The notes: generated by a model from the letters alone, not told the origin. A stretch of DNA of 64,000 bases from Bacteroidales bacterium (GCA_024402115.1 JAKSJQ010000002.1:31106-95105); one strand, 5' to 3'; counted from the stretch's first letter, positions 1 to 8,590 are shown. A program made the numbers and translations.

Positions 1-296
1 GCCTGCTCCTGGGTGAGGGCACCCTTAGCAACGCCACCCTGGAGGTGCTTCTTAAGCATTACACCCTCGTAAGAGAGGATGCGGCGTGCGGTGAGAGTAG
101 GTTCTGCACCAACGTTGAGCCATGCAAGAGCGCGCTCAGAGTTGAGGACGATAGTTGCAGGGTTGGTGTTTGGATTGTAAGAGCCGATCTGCTCGATGTA
201 ACGACCATCGCGAGGTGCGCGGGTGTCTGCCACTACAATGTGGAAGAATGCGAAATTCTTCTTACCGTGGCGCTGAAGACGAATTTTAACAGCCAT
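1..296 (-). CDS. rpsP: 30S ribosomal protein S16 (partial, C-terminus beyond left edge)
   Basis: Read on the minus strand from ATG at 296, the product begins [20 protein letters not shown] and continues with the [22 protein letters not shown] segment typical of S16, a 30S subunit protein needed for small-subunit assembly. About 98 residues are visible and the rest lies left of position 1. A -7 box at 363-356 lies 60 nt upstream, so the gene probably starts its own transcript, as rpsP often does ahead of rimM/trmD-type genes. Identification is firm; the missing end cannot be assessed. Confidence 0.95.
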   Translation of the reverse strand, partial: MAVKIRLQRHGKKNFAFFHIVVADTRAPRDGRYIEQIGSYNPNTNPATIVLNSERALAWLNVGAEPTLTARRILSYEGVMLKKHLQGGVAKGALTQEQ

Positions 297-355
297 TGTA
301 AATCTGTTTTAAATTGTTGATAATTACCTATGTTCCCTTCTCGAGGGAAAGCGTG

Positions 356-363
356 CAAAAGTA
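356..363 (-). promoter_or_regulatory. -7 promoter box for rpsP
   Basis: TACTTTTG on the minus strand matches the Bacteroidota -7 consensus TAnnTTTG, 60 nt upstream of the rpsP ATG. It lies back-to-back with the plus-strand box at 406-413. Confidence 0.6.
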
Positions 364-405
364 GGCATAATTATTGAAAATACAATCTGCGAACAAAAAC
401 TTTTA

Positions 406-413
406 TATATTTG
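406..413 (+). promoter_or_regulatory. -7 promoter box for the DUF2147 gene
   Basis: TATATTTG matches TAnnTTTG, 30 nt upstream of the ATG at 443. It argues against the longer TTG-initiated frame starting at 374, which would begin upstream of this promoter. Confidence 0.6.
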
Positions 414-442
414 TGCATCTAAACCAACATTTTAACGTGATT

Positions 443-901
443 ATGAGACGAATTTTCGCTGCAGTTGCAGCCATCCTCTTCTGCGCTCTCCCTTCTTTCG
501 CGCAGTCAAAGCTCAATGAATCAGCTGACAACATCATCGGAAAGTACCGTGCCGTGCAGGGCGGCGAGGTCAGCAACACCCAGGTAAGCAAGGAGGCAGA
601 CGGCACCTATACCATCAAGGTCATCTGGCTCGAGAAGGACAAGGAGGCCAACGGCCAGAAGAAACTTGACGTAAAGAATCCTGACAAGTCGCTCAGAAGT
701 ACACCTGCCGACAGGATCGTCCTCGTAAAGGGCCTTAAGTATAATAAGGAGAAGAAGCAGTGGGGCGACGCGAAGATCTATGACCCTACCCGTGGCATCA
801 AGGCGAACTGCACAGTGAAGTTCACCGACGACGGAAGACTCAGCATCAGAGGCCAGGTGATGGGCATCGGCGAGACCGTATACTGGACTAAGCTCGACTA
901 A
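443..901 (+). CDS. DUF2147 family secreted protein
   Basis: The 152-residue product starts MRRIFAAVAAILFCALPSFAQ, a Sec signal peptide with an AFA/AQ-type cleavage site near residue 20. The rest resembles the DUF2147 family: a start like IIGKYRAVQGG, a KNPDKSLR segment, then KIYDPTRGIKANCTVKF and an ending GIGETVYWTKLD. Members are small beta-rich periplasmic or exported proteins of unknown function. The start at 443 follows a -7 box by 30 nt and begins exactly at the signal peptide. The gene appears monocistronic, followed by a tRNA gene. Confidence 0.75.
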   Translation: MRRIFAAVAAILFCALPSFAQSKLNESADNIIGKYRAVQGGEVSNTQVSKEADGTYTIKVIWLEKDKEANGQKKLDVKNPDKSLRSTPADRIVLVKGLKYNKEKKQWGDAKIYDPTRGIKANCTVKFTDDGRLSIRGQVMGIGETVYWTKLD

Positions 902-958
902 AATTGATGTGGATTGCAAAAAATATCGAAAAAAATTTGTGGTTTAAAAAATCGCTCG

Positions 959-966
959 TATATTTG
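959..966 (+). promoter_or_regulatory. -7 promoter box for tRNA-Leu
   Basis: TATATTTG ends 10 nt before the first base of the mature tRNA-Leu at 977, the spacing expected for a tRNA promoter with a short leader. Confidence 0.65.
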
Positions 967-976
967 CAATCCCAAC

Positions 977-1059
977 GCGGAAGTGGCGAAATGGTAGACG
1001 CGCTACTTTGAGGGGGTAGTGGGAGTTTTCCTGTGCGAGTTCGAGTCTCGCCTTCCGCA
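977..1059 (+). tRNA. tRNA-Leu (anticodon GAG)
   Basis: The 7-bp acceptor stem GCGGAAG/CTTCCGC (977-983 with 1052-1058) and discriminator A1059 are intact. The anticodon stem CTACT/GGTAG encloses the loop TTGAGGG, giving anticodon GAG, which reads CUU/CUC leucine codons. The extended variable arm is that of a class II tRNA, and the T arm reads GCGAG-TTCGAGT-CTCGC. The 3' CCA is not encoded, so it must be added after transcription. Confidence 0.95.
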
Positions 1060-1065
1060 CACAAG

Positions 1066-1092
1066 GCCTCAGGCAAATGCCTGGGGCTTTTT
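1066..1092 (+). terminator. Rho-independent terminator after tRNA-Leu
   Basis: GCCTCAGGCA (1066-1075) pairs with TGCCTGGGGC (1078-1087) with one G-T pair, followed by five Ts. It lies just downstream of the tRNA. Confidence 0.85.
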
Positions 1093-1110
1093 CGTTATAT
1101 ACGTTTGAAC

Positions 1111-1138
1111 ATAAAGAGCGGCCCCGCAAAGGACCGCT
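1111..1138. terminator. Possible bidirectional terminator between tRNA-Leu and queH
   Basis: AGCGGCC and GGACCGCT form an imperfect stem, followed on the plus strand by TTTTTATG. On the minus strand it lies just after the queH stop (1150) but has only a poor T tract, so its role for queH is uncertain. Confidence 0.45.
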
Positions 1139-1149
1139 TTTTATGTTAC

Positions 1150-1743
1150 CTATCGATTGTCGGTGGTGTCGTTCTGAAGGCGTCTCATGCTGAATTCGCA
1201 GCCGCAGTAGAGCTGGTTGTAGAATCCATATTCCTTGATGATCTCCTGCCTTCGCTGCTGGAGTCCTCCCTTGCGCCAGTTCTTTTCCCACCATTCGAGC
1301 TTCGGCGCGGCGTCCCCGTCAAACTCCGAGAGTGCCTTCTCCACGGCCCAGCGGCCGGCTGCATCGATCTGCTCGAGGCTCTTCCATCTCGAAGATGCGA
1401 GGGTGGTGGTCATGATCGTATACCCATGGTCCAGGGCATATCTGGCGGTGCAGAGGAGGCGGTACCTGAAGCACTGAAGGCAGCGCGGGCCTCTTTCGGG
1501 CTCATCTTCCATGCCCTTGACGCTGCACAGCCATGATCCGTGATCATAGTCGTCGTCCACGATCTCCAGTCCCAGCGCCTGCGCGTACCTCGTGCATTCG
1601 TCCTTCCTTATCCTGTACTCCTCCTCCGGGTATATGTTCGGGTTGCAGTAGAAGATGGTGGGTTGCCAGCCGTTCGCGAGCATCCATTCGATGATCGCAG
1701 ACGAACATGGCGCGCAGCAGGTATGCAGCAGTACTTTCTCCAT
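1150..1743 (-). CDS. queH: Epoxyqueuosine reductase QueH
   Basis: The 197-residue product reduces epoxyqueuosine to queuosine in tRNA, the last step of queuosine synthesis, and is the non-homologous alternative to the cobalamin-dependent QueG. The family hallmarks are visible: HTCCAPC near the N-terminus (Cys9, Cys10, Cys13), GPRCLQCFRYR (Cys88, Cys91), a TTTLASSRWKS segment, and YCGCEFS close to the C-terminus; QueH uses such cysteines for an iron-sulfur/metal centre. The ATG at 1743 was chosen because MEKVLLHTCC is the normal family start; longer frames reach back into the promoter of the divergent gene. Another queuosine gene, tgt, lies in this window at 41550-40420. Confidence 0.9.
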   Translation of the reverse strand: MEKVLLHTCCAPCSSAIIEWMLANGWQPTIFYCNPNIYPEEEYRIRKDECTRYAQALGLEIVDDDYDHGSWLCSVKGMEDEPERGPRCLQCFRYRLLCTARYALDHGYTIMTTTLASSRWKSLEQIDAAGRWAVEKALSEFDGDAAPKLEWWEKNWRKGGLQQRRQEIIKEYGFYNQLYCGCEFSMRRLQNDTTDNR

Positions 1744-1785
1744 GTCAGCAAAGCTACTCATTTTCGCAGGAAATATGAAATTCAC

Positions 1786-1793
1786 TATCTTTG
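1786..1793 (+). promoter_or_regulatory. -7 promoter box for the M3 peptidase gene
   Basis: TATCTTTG, 23 nt upstream of ATG 1816. It lies in the queH/peptidase divergent gap. Confidence 0.65.
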
Positions 1794-1815
1794 TGTAGCA
1801 ATTAGACAAATAGAG

Positions 1816-3918
1816 ATGAGAAAGACAGTCATCACGTCGGCCCTTGCAGTGGCACTACCGAGGTCCGCAGCCGCTCAGAACCCATTCCTCCATAGGAGAT
1901 ACGGAACCCCATACGAGATCCCTCCTTTCGAGAAGTTCACCATGGACAACTACCGCGCGGGCATGCTCAGGGGCATAGAGCAGGAGAGGCAGGAGATACT
2001 GGACATCATCAACAATCCCGAGGCTCCCAGCTTCGAGAACGTGATCGTAGCTCTCGACGAGTGCGGTGAGCTCCTCAGCAAGACCAGCGGGGTGTGGAGC
2101 ACTCTCAACAGTTCCAACTCGAATGACGAGCTTCAGGCTCTCGCACGCGAGATGTCTCCGCTCACCTCGGAGCTCAGCAATTTCGTGAACATGAACGCCG
2201 ACCTTTTCGCGAAGGTTAAGGCCGTATATGACAAGAAGGACGCTCTCGGACTCAATCTCGAGCAGATGTCTCTCCTCGAGAAGACCTACAGGAGCTTCGT
2301 GAAGAGCGGTGCCCTCCTCTCTGCTTCAGACAAGGATAAGCTTGCGAAGATCAACCTCGAGCTTTCGCGTCTCCAGCTTGAGTTCAGCCAGAACCTTCTC
2401 CACGACACCAACAACACCTATGTGACCGTGGATGACGTGAAGCAGCTTGCAGGCCTTCCTCAGGCCAATATCGACCAGGCTGCCGAGCTTGCTGCCAAGA
2501 TCGGCCAGAGCGGAAAGTACAGCTTCAACATGCAGCGTCCGAGCTGCAACCCTGTGCTCCAGTACGCAAGCAACCGTGAGCTCCGCAAGAAGGTATACCT
2601 CATGTACAATGACCGCTGTAACCACGGTGACCAGTATGACAACAAGGAGATCGCAAGGCAGATAATCGCCCTCCGCCTCGAAAGAGCAAAGATCATGGGC
2701 GCGAAGGACTATGCGGAGATTCAGCTCGATACCAAGATGGCCGAGAACGAGGAGAACGTATATGCGCTCCTCGACGAGATCTGGGGCCCTGCAGTCGCAA
2801 AGGCTAAGGAAGAGATCGCTGACATCAAGGCAATGATGAAGAAGGACCGCGTCAAGGGTGAGCCTCAGCGCTGGGACTATATGTACTATCTCGATAAGGC
2901 TAAGCGTGCGAAGTTCAACGTGGACGAGTCTGAGATCTCGGAGTATCTCGAGATCAACAACGTCCAGCAGGGTATCTTCTACGTTGCGAACAAGCTCTAC
3001 GGCCTCTCATTCAACGAGCGTACCGAGGACTATCCTCAGTATGAGCCAACCGCCAAGTCATGGGACGTGATCGACAAGGACGGCAACGTGATCGCCATCT
3101 TCTACAGCGACTATTTCCCTCGCGACGGCAAGGGCGCAGGCGCATGGTGCGGCGGCTTCCGCGGCCAGAGCTATGACGGCGCGGCCCGCGTGCAGCCTAT
3201 CGTGACCAACGTCTGCAACATGACCCTCCCATCTGCGGACAAGCCAGCTCTCCAGACCCTCGACAACGTGGAGACCATGTTCCATGAGTTCGGACATGCG
3301 CTCCATTCTTTCTTCCGCAACGTACACTACAGCGGCACTTCGGGCGTCGAGCGTGACTTCGTGGAGCTTCCTTCGCAGATCAACGAGCATTGGGCATTCG
3401 AGCCAGAGGTTCTCAAGGTATATGCAAAGCACTACAAGACCGGTGAGATCATCCCGGACGAGCTTGTCGCAAAGATCGAGGCCAGCAGCAAGTATGGCCA
3501 GGGTTTCGCTACCGTGGAACTCGTAGCTGCGGCTCTCGTGGACATGGATCTCCATACTCTCACCTCAGTTCCTGCTGACCTTGACGTGATGGCTTTCCAG
3601 AACCAGAAGATGAACGAGCGCGGCATCCCTGCCCAGATTCTTCCTCGCTACAGCGTGACAAACTTCAGCCACTCTATCGGTGGCGGCTACAGCGCAGGCT
3701 ACTACAGCTACATCTGGTCGGAGGTTCTCGACTGCGACGCATTCCAGGCATTCGCAGAGACCGGCGACATCTTCAACCAGCAGGTTGCCGAGAAGTTCCG
3801 CAAGTTCGTCCTCACTCCTGGCGGTATCAGGTCAGGAAAGGAGATGTATCAGGACTTCCGTGGCCGTCAGCCAAGCGTGGACGGTCTTCTCGCAAACCGT
3901 GGACTCAGCCGTGAGTAA
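1816..3918 (+). CDS. dcp: M3 family zinc metallopeptidase (peptidyl-dipeptidase Dcp-like)
   Basis: The 700-residue protein carries the thimet-type zinc motif HEFGHALH (about residues 490-497), followed by a downstream Glu ligand region (RDFVELPSQINEHWAFEP) and the family signature GGYSAGYYSYIWSEVLD. M3 Dcp enzymes remove C-terminal dipeptides from short peptides. The start at 1816 gives a signal-like N-terminus (MRKTVITSALAVALPRSAAAQ), suggesting periplasmic location, though the hydrophobic stretch is short. It follows a -7 box by 23 nt. The downstream antiporter gene overlaps its stop codon. A paralogue that is a lipoprotein lies at 44286-46391. Confidence 0.92.
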   Translation: MRKTVITSALAVALPRSAAAQNPFLHRRYGTPYEIPPFEKFTMDNYRAGMLRGIEQERQEILDIINNPEAPSFENVIVALDECGELLSKTSGVWSTLNSSNSNDELQALAREMSPLTSELSNFVNMNADLFAKVKAVYDKKDALGLNLEQMSLLEKTYRSFVKSGALLSASDKDKLAKINLELSRLQLEFSQNLLHDTNNTYVTVDDVKQLAGLPQANIDQAAELAAKIGQSGKYSFNMQRPSCNPVLQYASNRELRKKVYLMYNDRCNHGDQYDNKEIARQIIALRLERAKIMGAKDYAEIQLDTKMAENEENVYALLDEIWGPAVAKAKEEIADIKAMMKKDRVKGEPQRWDYMYYLDKAKRAKFNVDESEISEYLEINNVQQGIFYVANKLYGLSFNERTEDYPQYEPTAKSWDVIDKDGNVIAIFYSDYFPRDGKGAGAWCGGFRGQSYDGAARVQPIVTNVCNMTLPSADKPALQTLDNVETMFHEFGHALHSFFRNVHYSGTSGVERDFVELPSQINEHWAFEPEVLKVYAKHYKTGEIIPDELVAKIEASSKYGQGFATVELVAAALVDMDLHTLTSVPADLDVMAFQNQKMNERGIPAQILPRYSVTNFSHSIGGGYSAGYYSYIWSEVLDCDAFQAFAETGDIFNQQVAEKFRKFVLTPGGIRSGKEMYQDFRGRQPSVDGLLANRGLSRE

Positions 3919-5194
3919 CGGCATCTCACATAGGAAAGGACTGCTGGCGCTCACTCCGCTGGCAGTCTTTCTTGCTGTCTATCTCGTCAGCTCGGCGGTG
4001 ATAGGGGATTTCTACAAGATTCCCATCTCAGCCGCGTTCCTGCTTGCCTCCTGCTACGCGGTGCTCATCACGCGCGGAAGCATCTCCGAGCGCATAGACA
4101 TCTTCTCTGCCGGAGCGGGGGACAGGAACATACTTCTGATGATATGGATATTCATACTCGCCGGCGCGTTTGCAGGTACGGCGAAGGACATAGGCGCCGT
4201 CGATTCGACGGTCAATGCCATACTCCATATCATCCCGGGCCGCCTGCTCTATGCGGGCCTCTTCCTTGCCGCGTGCTTCATTTCCATGTCCATCGGAACC
4301 AGCGTCGGCACAATAGTCGCCCTGATGCCCATCGCGACCGGAATCGCTGAGGATACGGGCATGACCTTGCCTTTCATGGCAGCGGTCGTGGTAGGAGGAG
4401 CGTTCTTCGGAGACAACCTTTCCTTCATCTCAGATACGACCATCGCTGCTACAAAGGCAATGGGCTGCGAGATGCGCGACAAGTTCAGCGCGAACCTCAG
4501 GATAGTGCTGCCGGCGATGTTGATTGTCACTGCGGTCTACGTTTGGCAGGGCTGGAGCGTGAATACAGTGCCTCAGATCGGGGATGTGCAGGTAGTGAAG
4601 ATGCTCCCGTACATAGCTGTGATCGTGCTTGCCCTTGTCGGGATGAACGTTACCATGGTCCTCGGAATCGGTATCGTGCTCAACGCGCTCATCGGTTTCT
4701 GCACACGTTCGCTGACCTGGGACAGCTGGCTTGCGTCTATGGGTGCGGGCATCAGCGGTATGGGAGACCTCATCATCGTGACCATGCTCGCAGGAGGCCT
4801 TCTTGCCATGATCAGGCACAACGGCGGACTGGACTATCTCATCGAGAGCCTCTCCCGTCATGCCAACGGTCGCAGGGGCGCAGAGCTCGTGATTGCGGCT
4901 CTGGTATGCCTTGCAAATCTGTGCACGGCGAACAATACTATCGCCATTCTCACTACCGGCGGCATAGCGAACGACATCTGCGGCAGGTTCGGGATCAGTC
5001 CGAAGAGGGGAGCGAGCCTGCTGGATACGTTCTCCTGCTTCGTGCAGGGCCTCATCCCTTATGGCGCCCAGCTCCTGATGGCAGCAGGCCTTGCCGGAAT
5101 CTCGTCGGTGGCGATCATCCGTTACCTCTATTATCCATTTGCATTGGGAATCTGCGCGGTCTGTGCAATCTTCATCGGTTCTCGCCGTTCCTAG
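3911..5194 (+). CDS. nhaC: NhaC-type Na+/H+ antiporter
   Basis: The 427-residue protein has about ten or more hydrophobic segments and NhaC-family features: GTSVGTIVALMPIA, a VVVGGAFFGDNLSFISDTTIAA segment, and a second LANLCTANNTIAI segment. It would exchange Na+ for H+ across the inner membrane; some members instead move amines or organic acids. The likely start is GTG at 3911 within GTGAGTAA, overlapping the M3 gene's stop by 8 bp. No in-frame ATG occurs until well into the second membrane segment, so a GTG start and translational coupling are inferred. It ends 124 bp before the convergent feoB. Confidence 0.85.
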   Translation: MSNGISHRKGLLALTPLAVFLAVYLVSSAVIGDFYKIPISAAFLLASCYAVLITRGSISERIDIFSAGAGDRNILLMIWIFILAGAFAGTAKDIGAVDSTVNAILHIIPGRLLYAGLFLAACFISMSIGTSVGTIVALMPIATGIAEDTGMTLPFMAAVVVGGAFFGDNLSFISDTTIAATKAMGCEMRDKFSANLRIVLPAMLIVTAVYVWQGWSVNTVPQIGDVQVVKMLPYIAVIVLALVGMNVTMVLGIGIVLNALIGFCTRSLTWDSWLASMGAGISGMGDLIIVTMLAGGLLAMIRHNGGLDYLIESLSRHANGRRGAELVIAALVCLANLCTANNTIAILTTGGIANDICGRFGISPKRGASLLDTFSCFVQGLIPYGAQLLMAAGLAGISSVAIIRYLYYPFALGICAVCAIFIGSRRS

Positions 5195-5202
5195 GTAGCC
5201 AT

Positions 5203-5318
5203 GCGCGGAGGCCTGACTCTCAGAGCCTGTGGCCGCCCATGGCCACATGAGGGGCCCAAGCATTGCTTGGGAGGGATGGAGCGAAGCGGAAGGCAACCTG
5301 AGAGTCAGGCCTCCGCGC
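5203..5318. repeat. Nested inverted-repeat element between convergent nhaC and feoB
   Basis: A perfect 21-bp inverted repeat (5203-5223 and 5298-5318, beginning GCGCGGAGGCC) brackets 74 bp. Inside are two more perfect hairpins: TGTGGCC/GGCCACA (5228-5234 with 5241-5247) and CCCAAGC/GCTTGGG (5255-5261 with 5265-5271). The right arm runs into the last base of the feoB stop codon. No T tract follows either arm, so it is not a standard terminator; a mobile palindromic unit or a structured RNA are alternatives. Confidence 0.8.
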
Positions 5319-7315
5319 TAGATGAGCAGGCTGACTACACGGAATACGACAAAGGCAGCGACCCACGCAAGCACAAGACTGTGGACGACCTCGAAGGCGG
5401 CCCATTTCCATCCTATCTCCCTCTTGAGGGTCGCGATGGTGGCTATGCATGGGAAATACAGCAACACGAATATCATGAATGCGAGCGCGACTGCAGGCGT
5501 GAAGACGTTCTGTCCGGCCTTTGGACCGCTCAGGTACTTTTCCTCCCTCATCGCGCTGGTGAGCGAGTCCTGATCCTCGTCGGCCTTGTAGAGTATGCCC
5601 ATGGTACTCACGATGGCCTCCTTAGCAGGAAGTCCGGTAAGTATGCACACATTCATCCTCCAGTCGAAGCCCAACGGCGCCATCACGGGCTCCATGCCCC
5701 TTCCTATGTCGGCAAGTATGGACTGCTCAGGGTTCGCTCCGTGATCGGTGCGCTCTGCAGGGAAGTACTCCAGTGCCCAGATTATCACCGATGCTGCGAG
5801 TATGACGGTCGAGATCTTCTGCAGGTAGTCGCTCGCCCTCTCCCAGATGTGGGCTCCGGTGCTGCGCCATGTCGGCTTGCGGTACTCAGGAAGCTCGGAC
5901 ACGTAGTCCTCGTTCTCCTTGCGGAACCATCTCGTATGCTTCATCACATAGGCGAAGAGTATGGAAAGTATCACTCCGATGACATACATGGACATCATCA
6001 CGAGCGCCTTGTAGTTCTGGAAGAACGCCGAGACGAAGAGCATGTACACAGGAAGCCTTGCCGAGCAGGACATGAACGGAATCATGAGCATGGTAAGGGC
6101 CCTGTCCTTCCTGTCCTCGATGCTCCTGGCGGCCATGATCGCAGGAACGTTGCAGCCGAATCCGATCAGCATAGGGATGAACGAGCGGCCATGGAGACCG
6201 AAGCGGTGCATGATCTTGTCCATCACGAAAGCCGCGCGGGCCATGTAGCCCGAATCCTCGAGCAGGGAGAGGAAGAAGAAGAGTATGATGATGTTCGGAA
6301 GGAAGGCCAGAACTGCGCCGACGCCCTGGACGACGCCGTCGATGAGCATGCTGGAGAACCAACCTTCAGCCATGATTCCATGCAGCCATTCTCCGAGTGC
6401 GCCAATTCCGTCCTCTATCCATTCCTGCGGATACGCTCCGAGTGCGAAGGTCGCCTGGAACATTCCGAAGAGTACGAGCGCAAGTATAGGGAGTCCGAGC
6501 CAGCGGTTGGTGAGAACCGCGTCTATCTTCTGGGTGAGGGAGTGGTCGGAGTTGTCGCTGCTATGGCGAATAGTCTCCTGGAGCGCACCTGAAACGAAGC
6601 CTCGCCTTGCGATGGCGACAAGTTCAGGGGAGCTCTTGTCGTAGCCCTTCCTCAGGGATTCGGAGAGCTTGTCCGCGAGAGCGAGGATCTCACCTGAATT
6701 GCTGAGCTTCTCGACGTATGGGAGTATGTATGGCTGCTTCTCGAGCAACCTCACGGCCATGTATCGGTCAGTGAAGCAAGTATCGTCGTCGTGCTGATGG
6801 TGTATCTTCTCGCTTATCTTGAGGATGGCCTTCTCGATGTCCTGTCCATAAGGGATCCTGACCTTCTTGTCAGCGTCCGGTGCCGGAGTTTCGTATGCGT
6901 CGATGATGGCAGGGAGTATGCGCGCCTTGCCCTCGACATCGTCGAAGTCTGCGGCGAGAACAGGCATTCCGAGCAGCAGCGAGAGCTTGTCCATGTCGAC
7001 GGAGTGGCCGGTGGCAAGGAACTCGTCATACCTCTCGAGCGCGAGGACTATCTTGTGGTCCATGTCCACGAGCTTGGTGACGGGATGTATGGTTCCCTCG
7101 AGGTTCGTGGAATCGGCGAGGTTGAGGACGACATCGGGTTTGTAGTCGAGTATGCTGGATATCTCGGACAGGAACTCGATGCGGAGACAATAGTCCCTCA
7201 CCGAGATCTCAGAGGTGGCAGCCATGCTTCTCGAGCCGATGACAGCTACCTTGATATGTTTCCTTTTTGCTGCATAAGGGCAGCTGGAGCATTGTCCGTT
7301 ACAGTTTACCGACAT
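5318..7315 (-). CDS. feoB: FeoB-like ferrous iron transporter with degenerate GTPase domain
   Basis: The 665-residue protein keeps the FeoB membrane domain: two Gate regions (GFGCNVPAIMAAR; CILTGLPAKEAIVSTMGIL) and many membrane segments from about residue 275. The N-terminal G domain is shortened and degenerate. Where family members have GNPNVGKS it reads GSRSMAATS, the switch/DxxG region is missing, and NMxD is replaced by ERYD, although the linking segment KPDVVLNLADSTNLEG is still recognisable. A Cys cluster CNGQCSSC (Cys5, Cys9, Cys12) precedes it. The ATG at 7315 is preferred: the longer frame begins at a TTG at 7339 that lies inside the -7 box. GTP-driven iron uptake is therefore doubtful; metal transport remains likely. 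Confidence 0.85.
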   Translation of the reverse strand: MSVNCNGQCSSCPYAAKRKHIKVAVIGSRSMAATSEISVRDYCLRIEFLSEISSILDYKPDVVLNLADSTNLEGTIHPVTKLVDMDHKIVLALERYDEFLATGHSVDMDKLSLLLGMPVLAADFDDVEGKARILPAIIDAYETPAPDADKKVRIPYGQDIEKAILKISEKIHHQHDDDTCFTDRYMAVRLLEKQPYILPYVEKLSNSGEILALADKLSESLRKGYDKSSPELVAIARRGFVSGALQETIRHSSDNSDHSLTQKIDAVLTNRWLGLPILALVLFGMFQATFALGAYPQEWIEDGIGALGEWLHGIMAEGWFSSMLIDGVVQGVGAVLAFLPNIIILFFFLSLLEDSGYMARAAFVMDKIMHRFGLHGRSFIPMLIGFGCNVPAIMAARSIEDRKDRALTMLMIPFMSCSARLPVYMLFVSAFFQNYKALVMMSMYVIGVILSILFAYVMKHTRWFRKENEDYVSELPEYRKPTWRSTGAHIWERASDYLQKISTVILAASVIIWALEYFPAERTDHGANPEQSILADIGRGMEPVMAPLGFDWRMNVCILTGLPAKEAIVSTMGILYKADEDQDSLTSAMREEKYLSGPKAGQNVFTPAVALAFMIFVLLYFPCIATIATLKREIGWKWAAFEVVHSLVLAWVAAFVVFRVVSLLI

Positions 7316-7336
7316 CACAAATTTTTCTTGATGCGA

Positions 7337-7344
7337 CAAAAATA
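7337..7344 (-). promoter_or_regulatory. -7 promoter box for feoB
   Basis: TATTTTTG on the minus strand, 22 nt upstream of ATG 7315. It overlaps the alternative TTG start at 7339, which decides the feoB start. Confidence 0.65.
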
Positions 7345-7411
7345 GTCAGTATTTGCTGCGGGTGCAATAGCTATTTGTGGGTATCTTTCATATGTGTTTT
7401 GTGAAAAGTGT

Positions 7412-7419
7412 TATTTTTG
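7412..7419 (+). promoter_or_regulatory. -7 promoter box for the GNAT-like gene
   Basis: TATTTTTG on the plus strand, 31 nt upstream of ATG 7450, divergent from the feoB box. Confidence 0.6.
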
Positions 7420-7449
7420 CGGAAACACACACACCTAAATACGACCTGA

Positions 7450-8583
7450 ATGTCAGTTGAAATCAGAAAAGTTACGACAAAGAGGGAACTGAGAATCTTT
7501 GCCGAATATCCCAATAAGCTGTACAAGGGCAATCCCTATTATGTGCCCACTCTCGTGTCAGACGACCTCAAGACCTTCGACAAATCCAAGAACGCCGCCT
7601 TCGAATTCTGCGATGCGGACTATTTCCTTGCATACAAGGACGGAAAGCTTGTCGGTAGGATAGCCGCACTGATCAATCCCCGCGCGAATGATGCATGGGA
7701 GAAGAAGACCGTCCGCTACGGCTGGGTCGACTTCATCGATGACCGCGAGGTGTCCGCAGCTCTGCTCAAGGCAGTGGAGGACTGGGGCAAGGAGAGAGGT
7801 ATGGACGATATCGAAGGCCCTCTCGGCTTCACGGACTTCGACACCGAGGGTATGCTTGTGGAAGGTTTCGAGGAGCTCGGAACCATGATCACCTTCTACA
7901 ATCATCCCTACTACATGGAGCATCTCGAGGCTCTCGGCTACACGAAGAGGAAGGACTGGGTCGAGAGAAGGCTCGTCGTTCCTGACACCATCCCGGAAAA
8001 GTACGGTAAGTACGCCGGTATCGTCGCAGAGAGAAACGGCCTCAGGGTGGCTCGGTACACCAGGCGCGAGATTAAGAAGAAGGGTATAGGATTCAAGTTC
8101 TTCGACCTGATCAACCGTACCTACTGCGTGCTCTATGGCTACTCCCAGCTCAGCGGAAAGCAGATGGCTCAGTATGTAGAGACCTATCTCTCCATGCTGA
8201 ACATGGACTTCGTGTCATTCATCGAGGACAGGAAGGGTGACCTCGCCGCCTTCGGAGTGATGATCCCGTCCATGTCCAAGGCACTCCAGAAGTCGGGGGG
8301 AAAGTGGTTCCCGTTCGGTTGGTTCCATCTGGTGCGCGGATTCTTCTTCCATAGGACTGATACTGCAGACATGCTTCTTATTGCCGTGCGTCCTGACCTT
8401 CAGGCCAAGGGCGTGCCCGCGATGATCATATCGGACATCTTCCCTCGCCTGGTGGCAGGTGGAATAAAATATGCCGAGACAAACCCGGAACTGGAGGATA
8501 ACTACTCGGTACAGAATCTCTGGAGCTTCTTCGAATCAAGGCAGCACCGTCGCCGCAGGATCTACGGCAAGGAGATGAAATAA
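7450..8583 (+). CDS. GNAT-like N-acetyltransferase fold protein, substrate unknown
   Basis: The 377-residue soluble protein resembles a conserved Bacteroidota family with an acetyltransferase-like fold: VGRIAALINPRAN near residues 70-82, a YGWVDFIDDREVSAALLKAV segment, and a C-terminal half with DMLLIAVRPDLQAKGVPAMI, which looks like the acetyl-CoA binding strand and helix of GNAT proteins. No signal peptide or membrane segment is apparent. The substrate is unknown. It is a single gene with its own -7 box, ended by a bidirectional terminator at 8591-8618. Confidence 0.6.
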   Translation: MSVEIRKVTTKRELRIFAEYPNKLYKGNPYYVPTLVSDDLKTFDKSKNAAFEFCDADYFLAYKDGKLVGRIAALINPRANDAWEKKTVRYGWVDFIDDREVSAALLKAVEDWGKERGMDDIEGPLGFTDFDTEGMLVEGFEELGTMITFYNHPYYMEHLEALGYTKRKDWVERRLVVPDTIPEKYGKYAGIVAERNGLRVARYTRREIKKKGIGFKFFDLINRTYCVLYGYSQLSGKQMAQYVETYLSMLNMDFVSFIEDRKGDLAAFGVMIPSMSKALQKSGGKWFPFGWFHLVRGFFFHRTDTADMLLIAVRPDLQAKGVPAMIISDIFPRLVAGGIKYAETNPELEDNYSVQNLWSFFESRQHRRRRIYGKEMK

Positions 8584-8590
8584 AACGAAA

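Noticed and set aside
5201..6592. 463-residue plus-strand ORF opposite feoB
   Set aside because: It is the complement of feoB, with biased composition (His/Arg/Glu-rich) and no recognisable domain.
7337..7339. TTG start at 7339 for feoB
   Set aside because: It lies in the -7 box; the ATG at 7315 directly precedes the Cys motif.
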